Source of the DNA: Thermoplasmatales archaeon
Lineage (GTDB): Archaea > Thermoplasmatota > E2 > UBA202 > JdFR-43
Assembly (NCBI GenBank): GCA_014361195.1
Contig: JACIWA010000008.1
Coordinates: 1-60,485 of the forward strand
Length of the DNA stretch: 60,485 bases
Reading direction: 5' to 3'
Every line of letters starts with the position of its first letter. Within the stretch, counting starts at the first letter, position 1. A model generated the notes under the pieces. It did not search any database and was not told the DNA's origin. It saw nothing but the letters and a program-made list of their open reading frames with translations. A program made the translations under genes and the position numbers. Below are positions 1 to 9,100 of the stretch, in pieces.

Positions 1-257
1 TAAGGTGCTGGAGCGGGCTCTATCTTTCCACTTATTTTTATTTTTTCAACATTTTTTTCCATTACTTCTATTTCCTTTATTTCTGTTCCAAATGGAAATA
101 TGTATGTTTCATATTTATATGGCAGGATAGGATAACCTTCTCTGTAAATAAAATTTGTATAGCCATAGAAAATATTTTCATTGCTTTCATAATTTATTGC
201 GGAGTAAAAGGGCATCTGAAATAAGAAAACAATTAGAGCAAAGATTAATTTCTTCAT
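1..257 (-). CDS. Secreted C25-type (gingipain-like) protein, N-terminus only, cut by window edge
   Basis: Reading back from an ATG at 257 gives 85 open codons to the window edge. The protein begins with a typical signal peptide (MKKLIFALIVFLF, then polar residues after about residue 20). Next comes a segment with REGYPILPYKYETYIFPFG followed by TEIKEIEV. The same pattern (GEPILPYENK..LPINAKIEKI) occurs in the prodomain of the C25 peptidase at 51866-53725, and GEPAIPVKPV..LPYGAEVKEIKV occurs in the giant protein's N-terminus at 44429-45004. I therefore infer a C25 propeptide. The catalytic part lies outside the window, so peptidase activity is not shown. It follows the asnS operon on the same strand after a gap of 28 bases. 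Confidence 0.75.
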   Translation of the reverse strand, partial: MKKLIFALIVFLFQMPFYSAINYESNENIFYGYTNFIYREGYPILPYKYETYIFPFGTEIKEIEVMEKNVEKIKISGKIEPAPAP

Positions 258-285
258 GCTTTGAATAAATTATTGCTTTAAAAAA

Positions 286-1170
286 CTATTCCGATAATTT
301 TTTAATGTACTGCCCGCAATTACTCCCTATCTCTATTTCTTCTTTTGCCCCTATACTTATTATTACATCAAATCCTTCCTCCATCAATTCATCAACAATG
401 CCCGGTTTTTCTCTTTTTTCATAAGAAATTAATGTATGAAAACCATGCTTTATTGCATTTTCTGTTGGATTAAGGGGAGTAATTTTTATTAAAAATTTAT
501 CAGGATCAAAATATCTGGATATAATTTTTGTATTCACTGGAAATTCTTTTGCGAGTGCAAAATTTAGATTTATTTTTCTATCACCCTTCCTGAAATAAAA
601 TTCTCCAAATTCAGAAATTTCTTCAAAACTCATTTTTGGAATTGGCATAATTTCATCCCTTATTTTTTCATCAGTGGTATTTATTGAAAATTGCATCTGG
701 AATTTTCCATTTTTATATAATTCATTTTTTATTTCTGCAATTTTATAAAGTATATCCTTGCTAAATTTTGGTGCAACAGTCGCAATGCAGGGCATCAGAG
801 AATCATCTTTTATCTCTTCTCTTAGTAAAGTTAGTGCATCCAATATATTTGGATTTAAAAGTGGTTCTCCCATCCTAGCAAAATGAACCTTCAATTTCTC
901 TGTTTTTAAACCATTTCTTGAATTTATAACAAATCTTATTTGAGAAAGAATTTCGCCAGCGGTAAGATTTCCCATGAATTTCCCACCCGCATCACAAATC
1001 TTGCAATTTACAGGGCATCCAAATTGTGTTGAAACTATTATACACCATTTTTTCTCCCTTGCCAATCCTGGCTCAACAGAATCAACAAACTCCACAAAAT
1101 GATCCTCCCTAAGCATTGCGGTGTATATGAGAGCGTGCTCTTCCCTGCCGTGTTTTGATATTATCTTCAT
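286..1170 (-). CDS. Short RlmN/Cfr-like radical SAM enzyme
   Basis: A 294-residue radical SAM protein. The cluster motif CPVNCKIC (C52, C56, C59; CX3CX2C) is followed by GNLTAGEILSQI, and HARMGEPLLNPN lies further on. Both match the RlmN/Cfr family signatures (NLTAGEI and GMGEPLLN). A single Cys near the C-terminus in GSNCGQYIKKL (C285) sits where RlmN has its catalytic ACGQL cysteine. Family members methylate C2 or C8 of an adenosine in 23S rRNA or tRNA through a methyl-Cys intermediate. This protein is shorter than bacterial RlmN and lacks its N-terminal helical domain, so the substrate is uncertain. It is the last gene of the asnS operon and overlaps the upstream flavoprotein gene by an ATGA. 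Confidence 0.8.
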   Translation of the reverse strand: MKIISKHGREEHALIYTAMLREDHFVEFVDSVEPGLAREKKWCIIVSTQFGCPVNCKICDAGGKFMGNLTAGEILSQIRFVINSRNGLKTEKLKVHFARMGEPLLNPNILDALTLLREEIKDDSLMPCIATVAPKFSKDILYKIAEIKNELYKNGKFQMQFSINTTDEKIRDEIMPIPKMSFEEISEFGEFYFRKGDRKINLNFALAKEFPVNTKIISRYFDPDKFLIKITPLNPTENAIKHGFHTLISYEKREKPGIVDELMEEGFDVIISIGAKEEIEIGSNCGQYIKKLSE

Positions 1171-2030
1171 TTTTCACCTCTTAAATATTTAATGGCGCCC
1201 TCCGCCGCCATAATTCCAGTTGCAAATGCAATTGATATATATCTTTTTTCTGGCATTGCAAAGTCACCCGCAATGAATAATCCAGGATAAATTTCAATTA
1301 ATTTTTTCCTTAATTTTGATTTTATATTCTCCGGAAATATTGCATTATTTCTTTTCTTTCCGTAGCATATTAAAACCTTATCCACTTCAATTTTCTTTTT
1401 GGAAGAAAGTCTGATTATAATTTTATTTTTACTTTCGCTTATTCCTAAAACATCTTTATTTAAAATTTTTACATTTTCCATTTCTTTCACTTTTTCAACA
1501 AGAGCTTTAATTGCCTTTATTTTTCTTCCTATCAGATATATTTTTGAAGCGGATGAAAATCTCAGGGAAGCATCAAAAGCGGTATCACCTAACCCAAGAA
1601 TTGCAATAACTTTATTTCTCCAGCTTTTCAAATCTCTCGCCCTTGTATAAATATTTTTTATTCTTTTATTTTTCCATTTTTCCCTATTAACCAGCCCTAT
1701 TGCAACAATTAAACTCCTGGCTCTGTAATTCCCTTTCTTACAAACTAAATCAAAAAATTTTCCTCTGAATTTAATTTTCAAAACTTCATCAAAAATAACT
1801 TTTACTCCAATGCTAAACAAATGCTCTTCCAATTTTTTTGCAAGAGTTAGGCCTTTTATTCCAGCTGGAAATCCAGGATAATTTTCTATTATGTTTGCAT
1901 CATGCAATGATCCACCTATCCTTTCCTTCTCAATTAAAACGATATTAAAACCACTTCTCTGCAAATGAATGCCCGCCATACATCCCGCGGGCCCGCCCCC
2001 GATAATTATGCAATCAAAAACATTTTTCAT
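1167..2030 (-). CDS. Thioredoxin-reductase-like FAD/NAD(P) oxidoreductase lacking the CxxC pair
   Basis: 287 residues. The N-terminal FAD-binding Rossmann motif is IIIGGGPAGCMAGIHL, the NENYPGF-type segment is IIENYPGFP, and a second nucleotide-binding motif is ILGLGDTAFDASL. The C-terminus has the flavin-contact pattern GLFIAGDFA. This is the thioredoxin reductase fold at about the usual length minus 25 residues. The region between the two domains, where classical TrxB has CATCDG, reads TRARDLKSW, so the redox-active disulfide is missing. It may act as an NAD(P)H:flavin or ferredoxin-type reductase. Its neighbour is a radical SAM enzyme that needs an electron donor; supplying those electrons is a speculative role. 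It overlaps the upstream gene by 17 bases. Confidence 0.85.
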   Translation of the reverse strand: MKNVFDCIIIGGGPAGCMAGIHLQRSGFNIVLIEKERIGGSLHDANIIENYPGFPAGIKGLTLAKKLEEHLFSIGVKVIFDEVLKIKFRGKFFDLVCKKGNYRARSLIVAIGLVNREKWKNKRIKNIYTRARDLKSWRNKVIAILGLGDTAFDASLRFSSASKIYLIGRKIKAIKALVEKVKEMENVKILNKDVLGISESKNKIIIRLSSKKKIEVDKVLICYGKKRNNAIFPENIKSKLRKKLIEIYPGLFIAGDFAMPEKRYISIAFATGIMAAEGAIKYLRGEK

Positions 2031-2628
2031 TTTTTAATACCTCTTCAGTTGCTACTATTTTTGCAAATCCATGCGATAGATTTAGCAATGTCGCAAAATG
2101 ATATTCTTCCTTATATGTGCAGGTTGCATCACAGATGAGATAAACATCATAGTTATAACAAAATGCATCTCTTGCGGTGCTCTCACAACATAGATTTGTT
2201 AAAAGACCTGAGATATAAACCCTCCTTACATTCATTTTTTCCAATATTTCATTTAAATTTGTATTGAAAAAAGCGGAATATCTGTTCTTCTCAATCATAA
2301 TTCCCTTTTTTATCCTTGGATCTATTTCTGCAAACTCTCTGTCTATTCTCTTACCCCACCATTTAAGCATGCAATTATTTTCTTCAATTGAATCAATATG
2401 CCTTGTTTTGATTACATTTTCAAATAAATTTGATAGCGCTATTACATTTTCAAAGATTTCCTCACTGGCGGGAACATATGCGTGCGATTTTTTATCTAGA
2501 AAATAATTCTGCATATCTATTATAAGGAGAGCGGATTTTTCAATATCAAAATTTATATTTTTCCTCCCCCTGCTATCCTTTAATTTTTCAAGCCATTTCC
2601 CTTTATTTTCCATATATTTTTCCTTCAT
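2014..2628 (-). CDS. Isochorismatase-family cysteine hydrolase
   Basis: 204 residues of the isochorismatase-like alpha/beta hydrolase fold. The catalytic triad is visible: Asp in LLIIDMQNYF, Lys in IEKNRYSAFFNT and the nucleophilic Cys in GLLTNLCCESTARDAF. The family includes nicotinamidases, N-carbamoylsarcosine amidases and isochorismatases. Nothing in the sequence fixes the substrate; nicotinamidase is possible, but I see no clear metal-binding DxHxxxH set. It lies between asnS (ATGA overlap at 2625-2628) and the flavoprotein gene, so it is probably co-transcribed with both. Confidence 0.85.
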   Translation of the reverse strand: MKEKYMENKGKWLEKLKDSRGRKNINFDIEKSALLIIDMQNYFLDKKSHAYVPASEEIFENVIALSNLFENVIKTRHIDSIEENNCMLKWWGKRIDREFAEIDPRIKKGIMIEKNRYSAFFNTNLNEILEKMNVRRVYISGLLTNLCCESTARDAFCYNYDVYLICDATCTYKEEYHFATLLNLSHGFAKIVATEEVLKNEKCF

Positions 2629-3914
2629 GGATATGCCCTTCCTAAAAGGCGTGGGAAAGGTGTTGCATCTCTTATATGCTCCAGCTTTGCAATCCAGCAG
2701 ACAAGCCTCTCCATACCTAAGCCAAAACCTGAGTGAGGAACTGAGCCATATCTCCTCAAATCAAAATACCACTCATAATTCTCAATTTTAGCTCCATCCT
2801 TCTTAAGCCTTTCAATCATGCTCTCTATATTTTCCTCTCTTTCTGATCCCCCTATAATTTCTCCATAACCCTCTGGAGCAAGCATATCCGCGCATTCAAC
2901 AGTTTTTTTATCTGGAGATATTTTCATATAAAATGCCTTTGCCTCAACTGGAAAATTTTTTATGAAGATTGGTTTTTCTTCACCTTCAACAATCGCTCTT
3001 TCATGCACCGCACCAAAGTCATCTCCCCATTTTATATCAAAACCCTTATCCTGCAAAATTCTGATTGCCTCTTCATATTTTATTCTCCTGAAAGGTGGCT
3101 CAACTTTCTTCAAATCTTCCGCATTTCTTCCAAGAAAATCAAGCTCATTTTTGCATTCCTTAGCAACTCTCTGGCAGACATAGCTTATTAAATCTTCTTG
3201 CAATCTCATATTTTCCTCATTATTCACCCACGCCTCCTCCGCCTCCAGGTGCCAGAATTCTATTAAATGCTTCCTTGTTTTGGATTTCTCCGCCCTGAAG
3301 GAAGGGGTTAAGCTCCATACTCTTTCGAGAGAGAAAATCAGTGCCTCGAGATACATCTGCGCGGTTTGACTTAAATAAGCTGGCTCACCAAAATAATCAA
3401 TGGAAAAAACTGTTGCACCTCCCTCTGCGGCATTCAATGTTATTACGCTCGGGGTTACTTCATAAAAATCATTTTCATCAAACCATTGGCGAATGAATTT
3501 AAGAATTTTTGCCTTCAACTTCATAACTTCTGTTAGCTTTCTTGACCTTATCCATAAATGCCTTTTATCCATCAAAAATTCAACACTCTGATATTCAGTT
3601 ATAGGAAATTCTTCCGCAAAGCCCTTTATTCTAACTTTTTTTGCATGAATTTCTTTTCCCCCAGGCGCACGCTCATCTAAATGAATGACTCCTTCTACTT
3701 CAATTGATGATTCAATCAATGCCTTCTCTGCTTTCTTAAAATCTTCTTCTCCTATTTTTTCTTTCTCAATAATTACTTGCATAATGCCAGTTGTATCTCT
3801 TATAATTAGGAATATAATTTTTCCGCTGCTTCTTTTACGATATATCCATCCCCTTAAGCTCGCTTCTTCTCCCTCATTTTTTTCAAGAGCATCTTTTATT
3901 TTATCAAACTTCAT
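2625..3914 (-). CDS. asnS: Asparagine--tRNA ligase
   Basis: 429 residues, class IIb aminoacyl-tRNA synthetase. An N-terminal OB-fold anticodon-binding domain (about 1-110, with LRGWIYRKRSSGKIIFL) precedes the catalytic domain. Motif 2 is FRAEKSKTRKHLIEFWHLE. Motif 3 is GFGLGMERLVCWI. YGEIIGGSEREEN and DLRRYGSVPHSGFG are AsnRS/AspRS-type active-site segments. The form SQTAQMYLEAL and the close match to archaeal AsnRS favour asparagine over aspartate specificity. It is the first gene of a four-gene operon running to 286 and is divergent from the gene at 3983. An A/T-rich TATA-like stretch lies about 28 bases before its ATG. Confidence 0.92.
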   Translation of the reverse strand: MKFDKIKDALEKNEGEEASLRGWIYRKRSSGKIIFLIIRDTTGIMQVIIEKEKIGEEDFKKAEKALIESSIEVEGVIHLDERAPGGKEIHAKKVRIKGFAEEFPITEYQSVEFLMDKRHLWIRSRKLTEVMKLKAKILKFIRQWFDENDFYEVTPSVITLNAAEGGATVFSIDYFGEPAYLSQTAQMYLEALIFSLERVWSLTPSFRAEKSKTRKHLIEFWHLEAEEAWVNNEENMRLQEDLISYVCQRVAKECKNELDFLGRNAEDLKKVEPPFRRIKYEEAIRILQDKGFDIKWGDDFGAVHERAIVEGEEKPIFIKNFPVEAKAFYMKISPDKKTVECADMLAPEGYGEIIGGSEREENIESMIERLKKDGAKIENYEWYFDLRRYGSVPHSGFGLGMERLVCWIAKLEHIRDATPFPRLLGRAYP

Positions 3915-3982
3915 TGCTTTAATACAGTTTAGAATAAAAAATTTTTTTGGTAAAAAAGATATAATCTATTTCTATTAATTTT
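3915..3982. promoter_or_regulatory. Divergent promoter region between asnS and the Cys-motif gene
   Basis: A 68-base A/T-rich spacer separates two divergent start codons. Rightward, GATATAATC at 3957-3965 is centred 22 bases before the ATG at 3983. Leftward, a run of A/T around 3937-3947 is about 28 bases before the asnS ATG. Both spacings suit an archaeal TATA box driving leaderless or near-leaderless mRNA. No Shine-Dalgarno sequence is seen on either side. Confidence 0.5.
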
Positions 3983-5281
3983 ATGCATTTAAGGATAGCA
4001 ACAAAGCAAATGGAAGAAAGGATAAAAAGGATAGCAAAGGAAATAAAAGAAAATCCTGCAAAATTGATTCCAGAATGCGGGGGAAAATGCTCAAAATGCT
4101 ATTTCAGGAAAATAAAAGATAAAATAGAAAAAATTGATGATGAAAAATTTTTAAAGAAAATGTGCAAAAAGAAGGGATTTATTTCAGCAATTGCCCTAAC
4201 AATAATGCTGAATGAGCAAAAAATACCTTATGTTGCATTTATAAAGGCGGGAAATGAAAATATATATTATGCGAAAAGGGGGAAAGTTAAAGATGAATTG
4301 CTTGCGGGCCTGCAGAACTGGGATAAACCAAATGTAAGATTGCTTGCTTATGAAGAAATTGCAAAAAAGAATAAAATATATCTATTCTCTTTGCCAGATA
4401 GATTAATTTGCTCAAAGGAAATGCCAGATGAATTTTTTGATTTCATTTCAAAAAAATTTGGTTGCGATAGAGGTATTTTAATAAAATGGAAAGAAAAGAT
4501 TATGAAAGTTTGTAATGATTTTAATTCTTTAAAGAAGATTAGCGAGTATTTTTATTATCCCCCCTTTGAAAATGAAATAGAAATAGAGCTGGAAAATGAT
4601 TTTATAAATTGTAAAAATGAATGCAAAGAATGCTACATGAAAGATGAGCTTAAAATCGATGATAGAAAATACAGGGAAGGAGAGATAAGTGATAAGGAAT
4701 TTATAGATATTTCAAAAAGAGAGATTTTATCAAGAATTGAGGACAAGAAAGTTTTTGTTATAGGAGATGAATGCTATGGAGACAATGCTCAGGCTTTCAT
4801 TGAAAAAATTGACCCAAAAGAATGGGAAAAGAGTGAAATAGAAAGAATTCTAAAAGAGGAAAAGAGAGGAATAATTCTTTCCTCACCCTCATCAGCAAAA
4901 TTGCTGGAAAAATATGGTATCTCAACAAAAGATTTAAAGGAGAAATATGAAAGAAAGGAGAAAGAGAAGATAATTAAAGGTTTGCCAGAAATTGAGGCGA
5001 AGGAAATAGCAAATTTTATAGATAACATTGCAAGAGCATATAAATTGTATGGAAAGGAGGGCTTGCTGAGAGAGATAAAGGCGAGAAAAATGAATGTTAA
5101 AGAAAAAGCTATATCTTACGCATTTATTTTTTCTCTTGATATAAAAAGTGAAGAGTGGAAATACAGCAGAATGGAAAAGGATTTTGGAATTCATCTTTCC
5201 TCATATGCTAAAAGATTGATTGATGCGGAAGGAGAAAATTATAAAAAAATTCTAGAAGAATTTGTAAGAGAGGTAGGCTAA
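3983..5281 (+). CDS. Unknown protein with two CX3CX2C cysteine motifs
   Basis: 432 residues, highly charged, with no signal peptide or membrane segment. I do not recognise the family. Two short cysteine clusters of identical spacing stand out: CGGKCSKC at C32/C36/C39 (with C61 close by) and CKNECKEC at C210/C214/C217. The spacing is like that of radical SAM clusters, but no other radical SAM motif follows. They may hold a shared Fe-S cluster or zinc. The C-terminal third is helical and rich in Lys and Glu. The stop overlaps the start of the Nudix gene by one base (TAATG), which suggests translational coupling. Its function is unknown. Confidence 0.75.
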   Translation: MHLRIATKQMEERIKRIAKEIKENPAKLIPECGGKCSKCYFRKIKDKIEKIDDEKFLKKMCKKKGFISAIALTIMLNEQKIPYVAFIKAGNENIYYAKRGKVKDELLAGLQNWDKPNVRLLAYEEIAKKNKIYLFSLPDRLICSKEMPDEFFDFISKKFGCDRGILIKWKEKIMKVCNDFNSLKKISEYFYYPPFENEIEIELENDFINCKNECKECYMKDELKIDDRKYREGEISDKEFIDISKREILSRIEDKKVFVIGDECYGDNAQAFIEKIDPKEWEKSEIERILKEEKRGIILSSPSSAKLLEKYGISTKDLKEKYERKEKEKIIKGLPEIEAKEIANFIDNIARAYKLYGKEGLLREIKARKMNVKEKAISYAFIFSLDIKSEEWKYSRMEKDFGIHLSSYAKRLIDAEGENYKKILEEFVREVG

Positions 5282-5703
5282 TGGCATTTGAATTATCCTG
5301 CGGGGGAATAATATTCAAAGAGAGGAAATTTTTATTGATGAAATATGGATGGGGGCACTGGGGCTTTGTAAAGGGGAAAATTGAGAAAGGAGAAAAAATT
5401 GAGGAGACATTTTTCAGGGAGGCGGAGGAGGAGGCGGGCCTGAAAAGGGAGAATTTAAGGATAATAGAAGGATTTAAGGAGAAGATAAGTTATTTTTACA
5501 AAAAGGAAGGAGAGACAATTTATAAGGAAGTAATTTATTTGCTGGCGGAAAGCAATACTTTTGATGTCAAGCTTTCTTATGAGCATACTGATTTTGGTTG
5601 GCTTGAATATGATGAAGCTATTAATAGAATAACTTATGAAAATGATAAAAAAGTTCTGAGGAAAGCTTATGATTTTCTTTGCCAAAATTTAAATAGTGAT
5701 TGA
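5281..5703 (+). CDS. Nudix hydrolase (Ap4A hydrolase-like)
   Basis: 140 residues with one clear Nudix box, GKIEKGEKIEETFFREAEEEAG (GX5EX7REUXEEXGU), starting near residue 36. It opens with the ELSCGGIIF strand typical of diadenosine tetraphosphate hydrolase-type members. These enzymes hydrolyse nucleoside diphosphates linked to another moiety, using Mg2+ bound by the box glutamates. The WGFVKGK segment before the box also fits asymmetric Ap4A hydrolases, but substrate specificity cannot be read from sequence alone. The start is coupled to the stop of the Cys-motif gene upstream. Confidence 0.85.
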   Translation: MAFELSCGGIIFKERKFLLMKYGWGHWGFVKGKIEKGEKIEETFFREAEEEAGLKRENLRIIEGFKEKISYFYKKEGETIYKEVIYLLAESNTFDVKLSYEHTDFGWLEYDEAINRITYENDKKVLRKAYDFLCQNLNSD

Positions 5704-5716
5704 GATATGAATATAT

Positions 5717-6148
5717 ATGAAAATCAAAAACATAGGAATAAAGGCTATAGAAGCAAGAAGATTTATTAAGGATTTCTCTCATCCAGTTAATGTGAGAATA
5801 GATCACAACAGCAATATAACACTATTTTCTGTTATACAGAAAAATGAGGCATATATTGAATTTGAATATATTGCAAGCTATGGAGGAATGGGTGTAATAA
5901 GATTTGAAGGAGAACTTTCATATGAAGGAGAGGATGCTGAAGAAATAGCGGATAATTGGAGAAATAAGAAAAATATGCCAGATGAAGTAGCTTCTCAGAT
6001 TCATACCGCAATAATGCATTATTGTCTCCCTGAGGCGGTTGCAATAGCACGTGAGCTAAGGTTACCACCCCCTATACCATTGCCACAGATAAGGTTTGAT
6101 AGTAAAGGGAAAAGAGGTAGCGGACCAAGCGGACCAGAAGTAGCATAA
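5717..6148 (+). CDS. Small conserved protein, possibly SecB-like
   Basis: 143 residues with no signal peptide. It has a strand-rich N-terminal half (VNVRIDHNSNITLF, YIEFEYIASYGG, IRFEGELSYEGE). A helix follows and the protein ends with ARELRLPPPIPLPQIRFD and a basic, Gly/Ser-rich tail. The arrangement of antiparallel strands, a long helix and a Pro-rich loop ending in PxINFD-like residues recalls SecB, where the C-terminal part reads like FPPLxLxPINFDA. I infer a SecB-like fold, as reported for some archaeal proteins, but the similarity is weak. It lies 13 bases after the Nudix gene and 36 bases before ileS. Confidence 0.6.
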   Translation: MKIKNIGIKAIEARRFIKDFSHPVNVRIDHNSNITLFSVIQKNEAYIEFEYIASYGGMGVIRFEGELSYEGEDAEEIADNWRNKKNMPDEVASQIHTAIMHYCLPEAVAIARELRLPPPIPLPQIRFDSKGKRGSGPSGPEVA

Positions 6149-6184
6149 AAAAATATTTTAATCATTCTTTTATTTCCTCTGAAC
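6149..6184 (+). promoter_or_regulatory. TATA-like promoter of ileS
   Basis: AAATATTTTA at 6151-6160 is centred about 29 bases upstream of the ileS ATG. No Shine-Dalgarno sequence lies in the 25 bases before the start, so the transcript is probably leaderless or has a very short leader. Confidence 0.4.
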
Positions 6185-9100
6185 ATGAATTACCCAAAAA
6201 TGGAAGAAGAAATACTTAAATACTGGAATGAGCATGAGATATTTAAAAAAAGCATTGAAAAAAGAAAAGGGGAAAAGAAATTTGTTTTCCTTGAAGGCCC
6301 CCCAACCGCAAATGGCATGCCCCATCCCGGACATGTTTTAACAAGAACAGTTAAAGATGTGGTTTTGAGGTATAAAACAATGAAAGGATATTATGTTGCA
6401 AGAAAAGCGGGATGGGATACACACGGCTTGCCTGTAGAAATTGAAGTTGAAAAAATTTTAGGGCTAAAAAACAAACAGGAAATAGAGGAATTTGGAATTG
6501 AGAAATTTAATCAGGAATGCAAAAAAAATGTTTTTAAATATGAAGAAGCATGGAAAGAAATGACGAAAAGGGTTGGATTTTGGATAGATATGGAAAATCC
6601 TTATATTACTCTTGATAATCTTTATATAGAATCTGTCTGGTGGTCGCTTAAAGAAGCATGGAAAAGAGGATTGCTTTATCGTGGTTATAGGGTTACACCT
6701 TATTGCCCTAGATGTGGAACAACTCTATCATCACATGAAGTTGCCCAAGGATATAAAGAAGTGGAAGATGACTCTATTTTTGTAAAATTTAAAATAAAGG
6801 GAAAGGATGAGTTTTTGCTCGCATGGACAACAACACCTTGGACCTTAATTTCAAATGTTGCTCTTGCAGTTCATCCAGATGAGCTATATGTAAAAATAGA
6901 ATATAATGGAGAGAAAATTATATTGGCGGAAGCAAGGGCAAAATCTATTTTAAAAGAGTATAGGGTTTTAGATGTATTTAAGGGAATGGAACTAAAAGGA
7001 ATAGAATATGAACCACTCTATAAATTTGTTGAGCCAGATAAAAAATGCTGGTATGTTGTTACCGCTGTTTTTGTTACAATGGATGAAGGAACAGGTATAG
7101 TGCATATTGCTCCCGCATTTGGAGAAGAAGACTATGAGGTTGGAATTAAATATGATTTGCCAGTGGTTCAACTTGTTGATAATGAAGGAAAATTTAAAAA
7201 AGAGGCGGGGTGGCTTTCTGGAAAATTTGTTAAAGATGCGGATAAGGAAATTATAGAGAATTTGAAGGAGAGGGGATTGCTGGAAGGTGAGCAAAAATAT
7301 AGGCATCAATATCCATTTTGCTGGAGATGCGATTCACCCCTAATATATTATGCAATTGAATCATGGTTTATAGGAATGTCAAAGCTAAGGGACAATCTTT
7401 TGAAGAATAATGAAGAAATAAAATGGTATCCAGAGAATTTGAAATATGGAAGATTTTTAGACTTTATAAAAGATGTAAGGGATTGGGCTCTATCAAGGAA
7501 AAGATACTGGGGCACTCCTTTGCCTATATGGGTGTGTGAGAAATGTAAAAAGGAGATTTGTATAGGTAGCATTAAAGAATTGAAGGATTTAGCTGGGAAA
7601 ATACCTTACGATTTACACCGTCCTTTTATAGATGAAATAAAAATAAAATGTGAATGTGGAGGAGAAATGAAGAGAGTTGAGGAAGTGATAGATGCATGGT
7701 ATGATTCTGGATGTGCATTTTTTGCTCAATGGCATTATCCATTTGAAAATGAGGAAGAATTCATGAATAATTTTCCAGCAGATTTTATCTGTGAGGCAAT
7801 TGACCAAACAAGAGGATGGTTCTATTCCTTGCTTGCGGTTTCAACTCTTTTATTTGATAAAACATGCTATAAAAATGTCCTAACTCTTGGCTTAATATTG
7901 GATGAAAAAGGACAAAAAATGTCAAAAAAAGCAAGGAATTATATTGAGCCGAGCGAAATTTTCTCGAAATATGGGGCGGATGCGCTGAGATGGTATCTCC
8001 TATCATCATCTCCCCCCTGGCAACCGAAAAGAATTTATGAAAAGGCGATAAAAGATGCCCTCAGCCAATTCCTGCTTACTCTGTGGAATGTCTATTCTTT
8101 CTATAAAACATACTCAAACCTGGATAAATTTGATTATGAAAGAGATTTTGTTAAGGAAAGAAAGCTGATTGATAGATGGATTCTTTCAAGATTGCAAAAA
8201 GTTATAATGGAAGTAGATAAAAGAATGGAGGAGTTTGAGATACACAAGGCATGCAGGGCTATAGAGGATTTTGTTGTTGATGAGCTCAGCAACTGGTATA
8301 TAAGGCTTTGCAGAAAGAGATTCTGGACGGAAGAGCAGAATTTTGATAAATTATCTGGCTATTCAACTTTATATGAAATTCTTTCAACACTGGCTAGAAT
8401 AATCGCTCCATTTGTACCATTTATAGGAGAAAAAATATATTTGGAAATGAAAGGGGAGAGTGTGCATTTATGTGATTTTCCTGTAGTGGAGGAAAGCCTG
8501 ATAGATGAAAAACTCGAGGAAAAAATGAGATTGGCAAGAGAAATAACTGAAATTATCAGAGGACTAAGGGCGAAAAAGAATATAAAAGTGAGATATCCGC
8601 TTAAGGAAGCAATTATAAGCATGGAGGAGGGGGGTGAATTAGAGGAGGTAATAAATTTGATAAAAGAAGAGACAAATGTTAAGAATATAATTTTTGTTGA
8701 GAATATTGAGGAATATATGGAAAAGAAGGTTAAGGCAAATCTTGCATCTCTTGGTAAAAAATATAAAAAAGATGCGGGCAATATAGCAAATTTGATAGAG
8801 AATTGCTCGGTTGAAAAGCTAAAAGAAGGAAAAATAATTTGCAACGGAAAGGAATATGAAATAAGCGAAGAAGATTATAGAATTGAGATAAAGGAAAAGG
8901 AAGGATATATTTTTGGTGAAAAAGATGGTATAAAGGTTTTGCTCAATATAACTAAGAGTGAGGAGCTTATTGTGGAGGGATTTGCAAGAGAAATAGTGAG
9001 GAGGATCCAGCAAATGAGGAAGGAAATGAATTTAGAAATGGAGGAAAAGATAATTGTTGAAATAAATATAAGCAGGGATAGAATAGATGGATGGGAAGAT

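Noticed and set aside
1399-1650. Plus-strand 83-codon ORF within the flavoprotein gene
   Set aside because: It is the antisense shadow of a clear oxidoreductase gene; many similar shadows elsewhere were left out.
3983-5281. Radical SAM enzyme assignment from CX3CX2C
   Set aside because: No SAM-binding GGE motif or barrel pattern follows either cluster, and the motif occurs twice.
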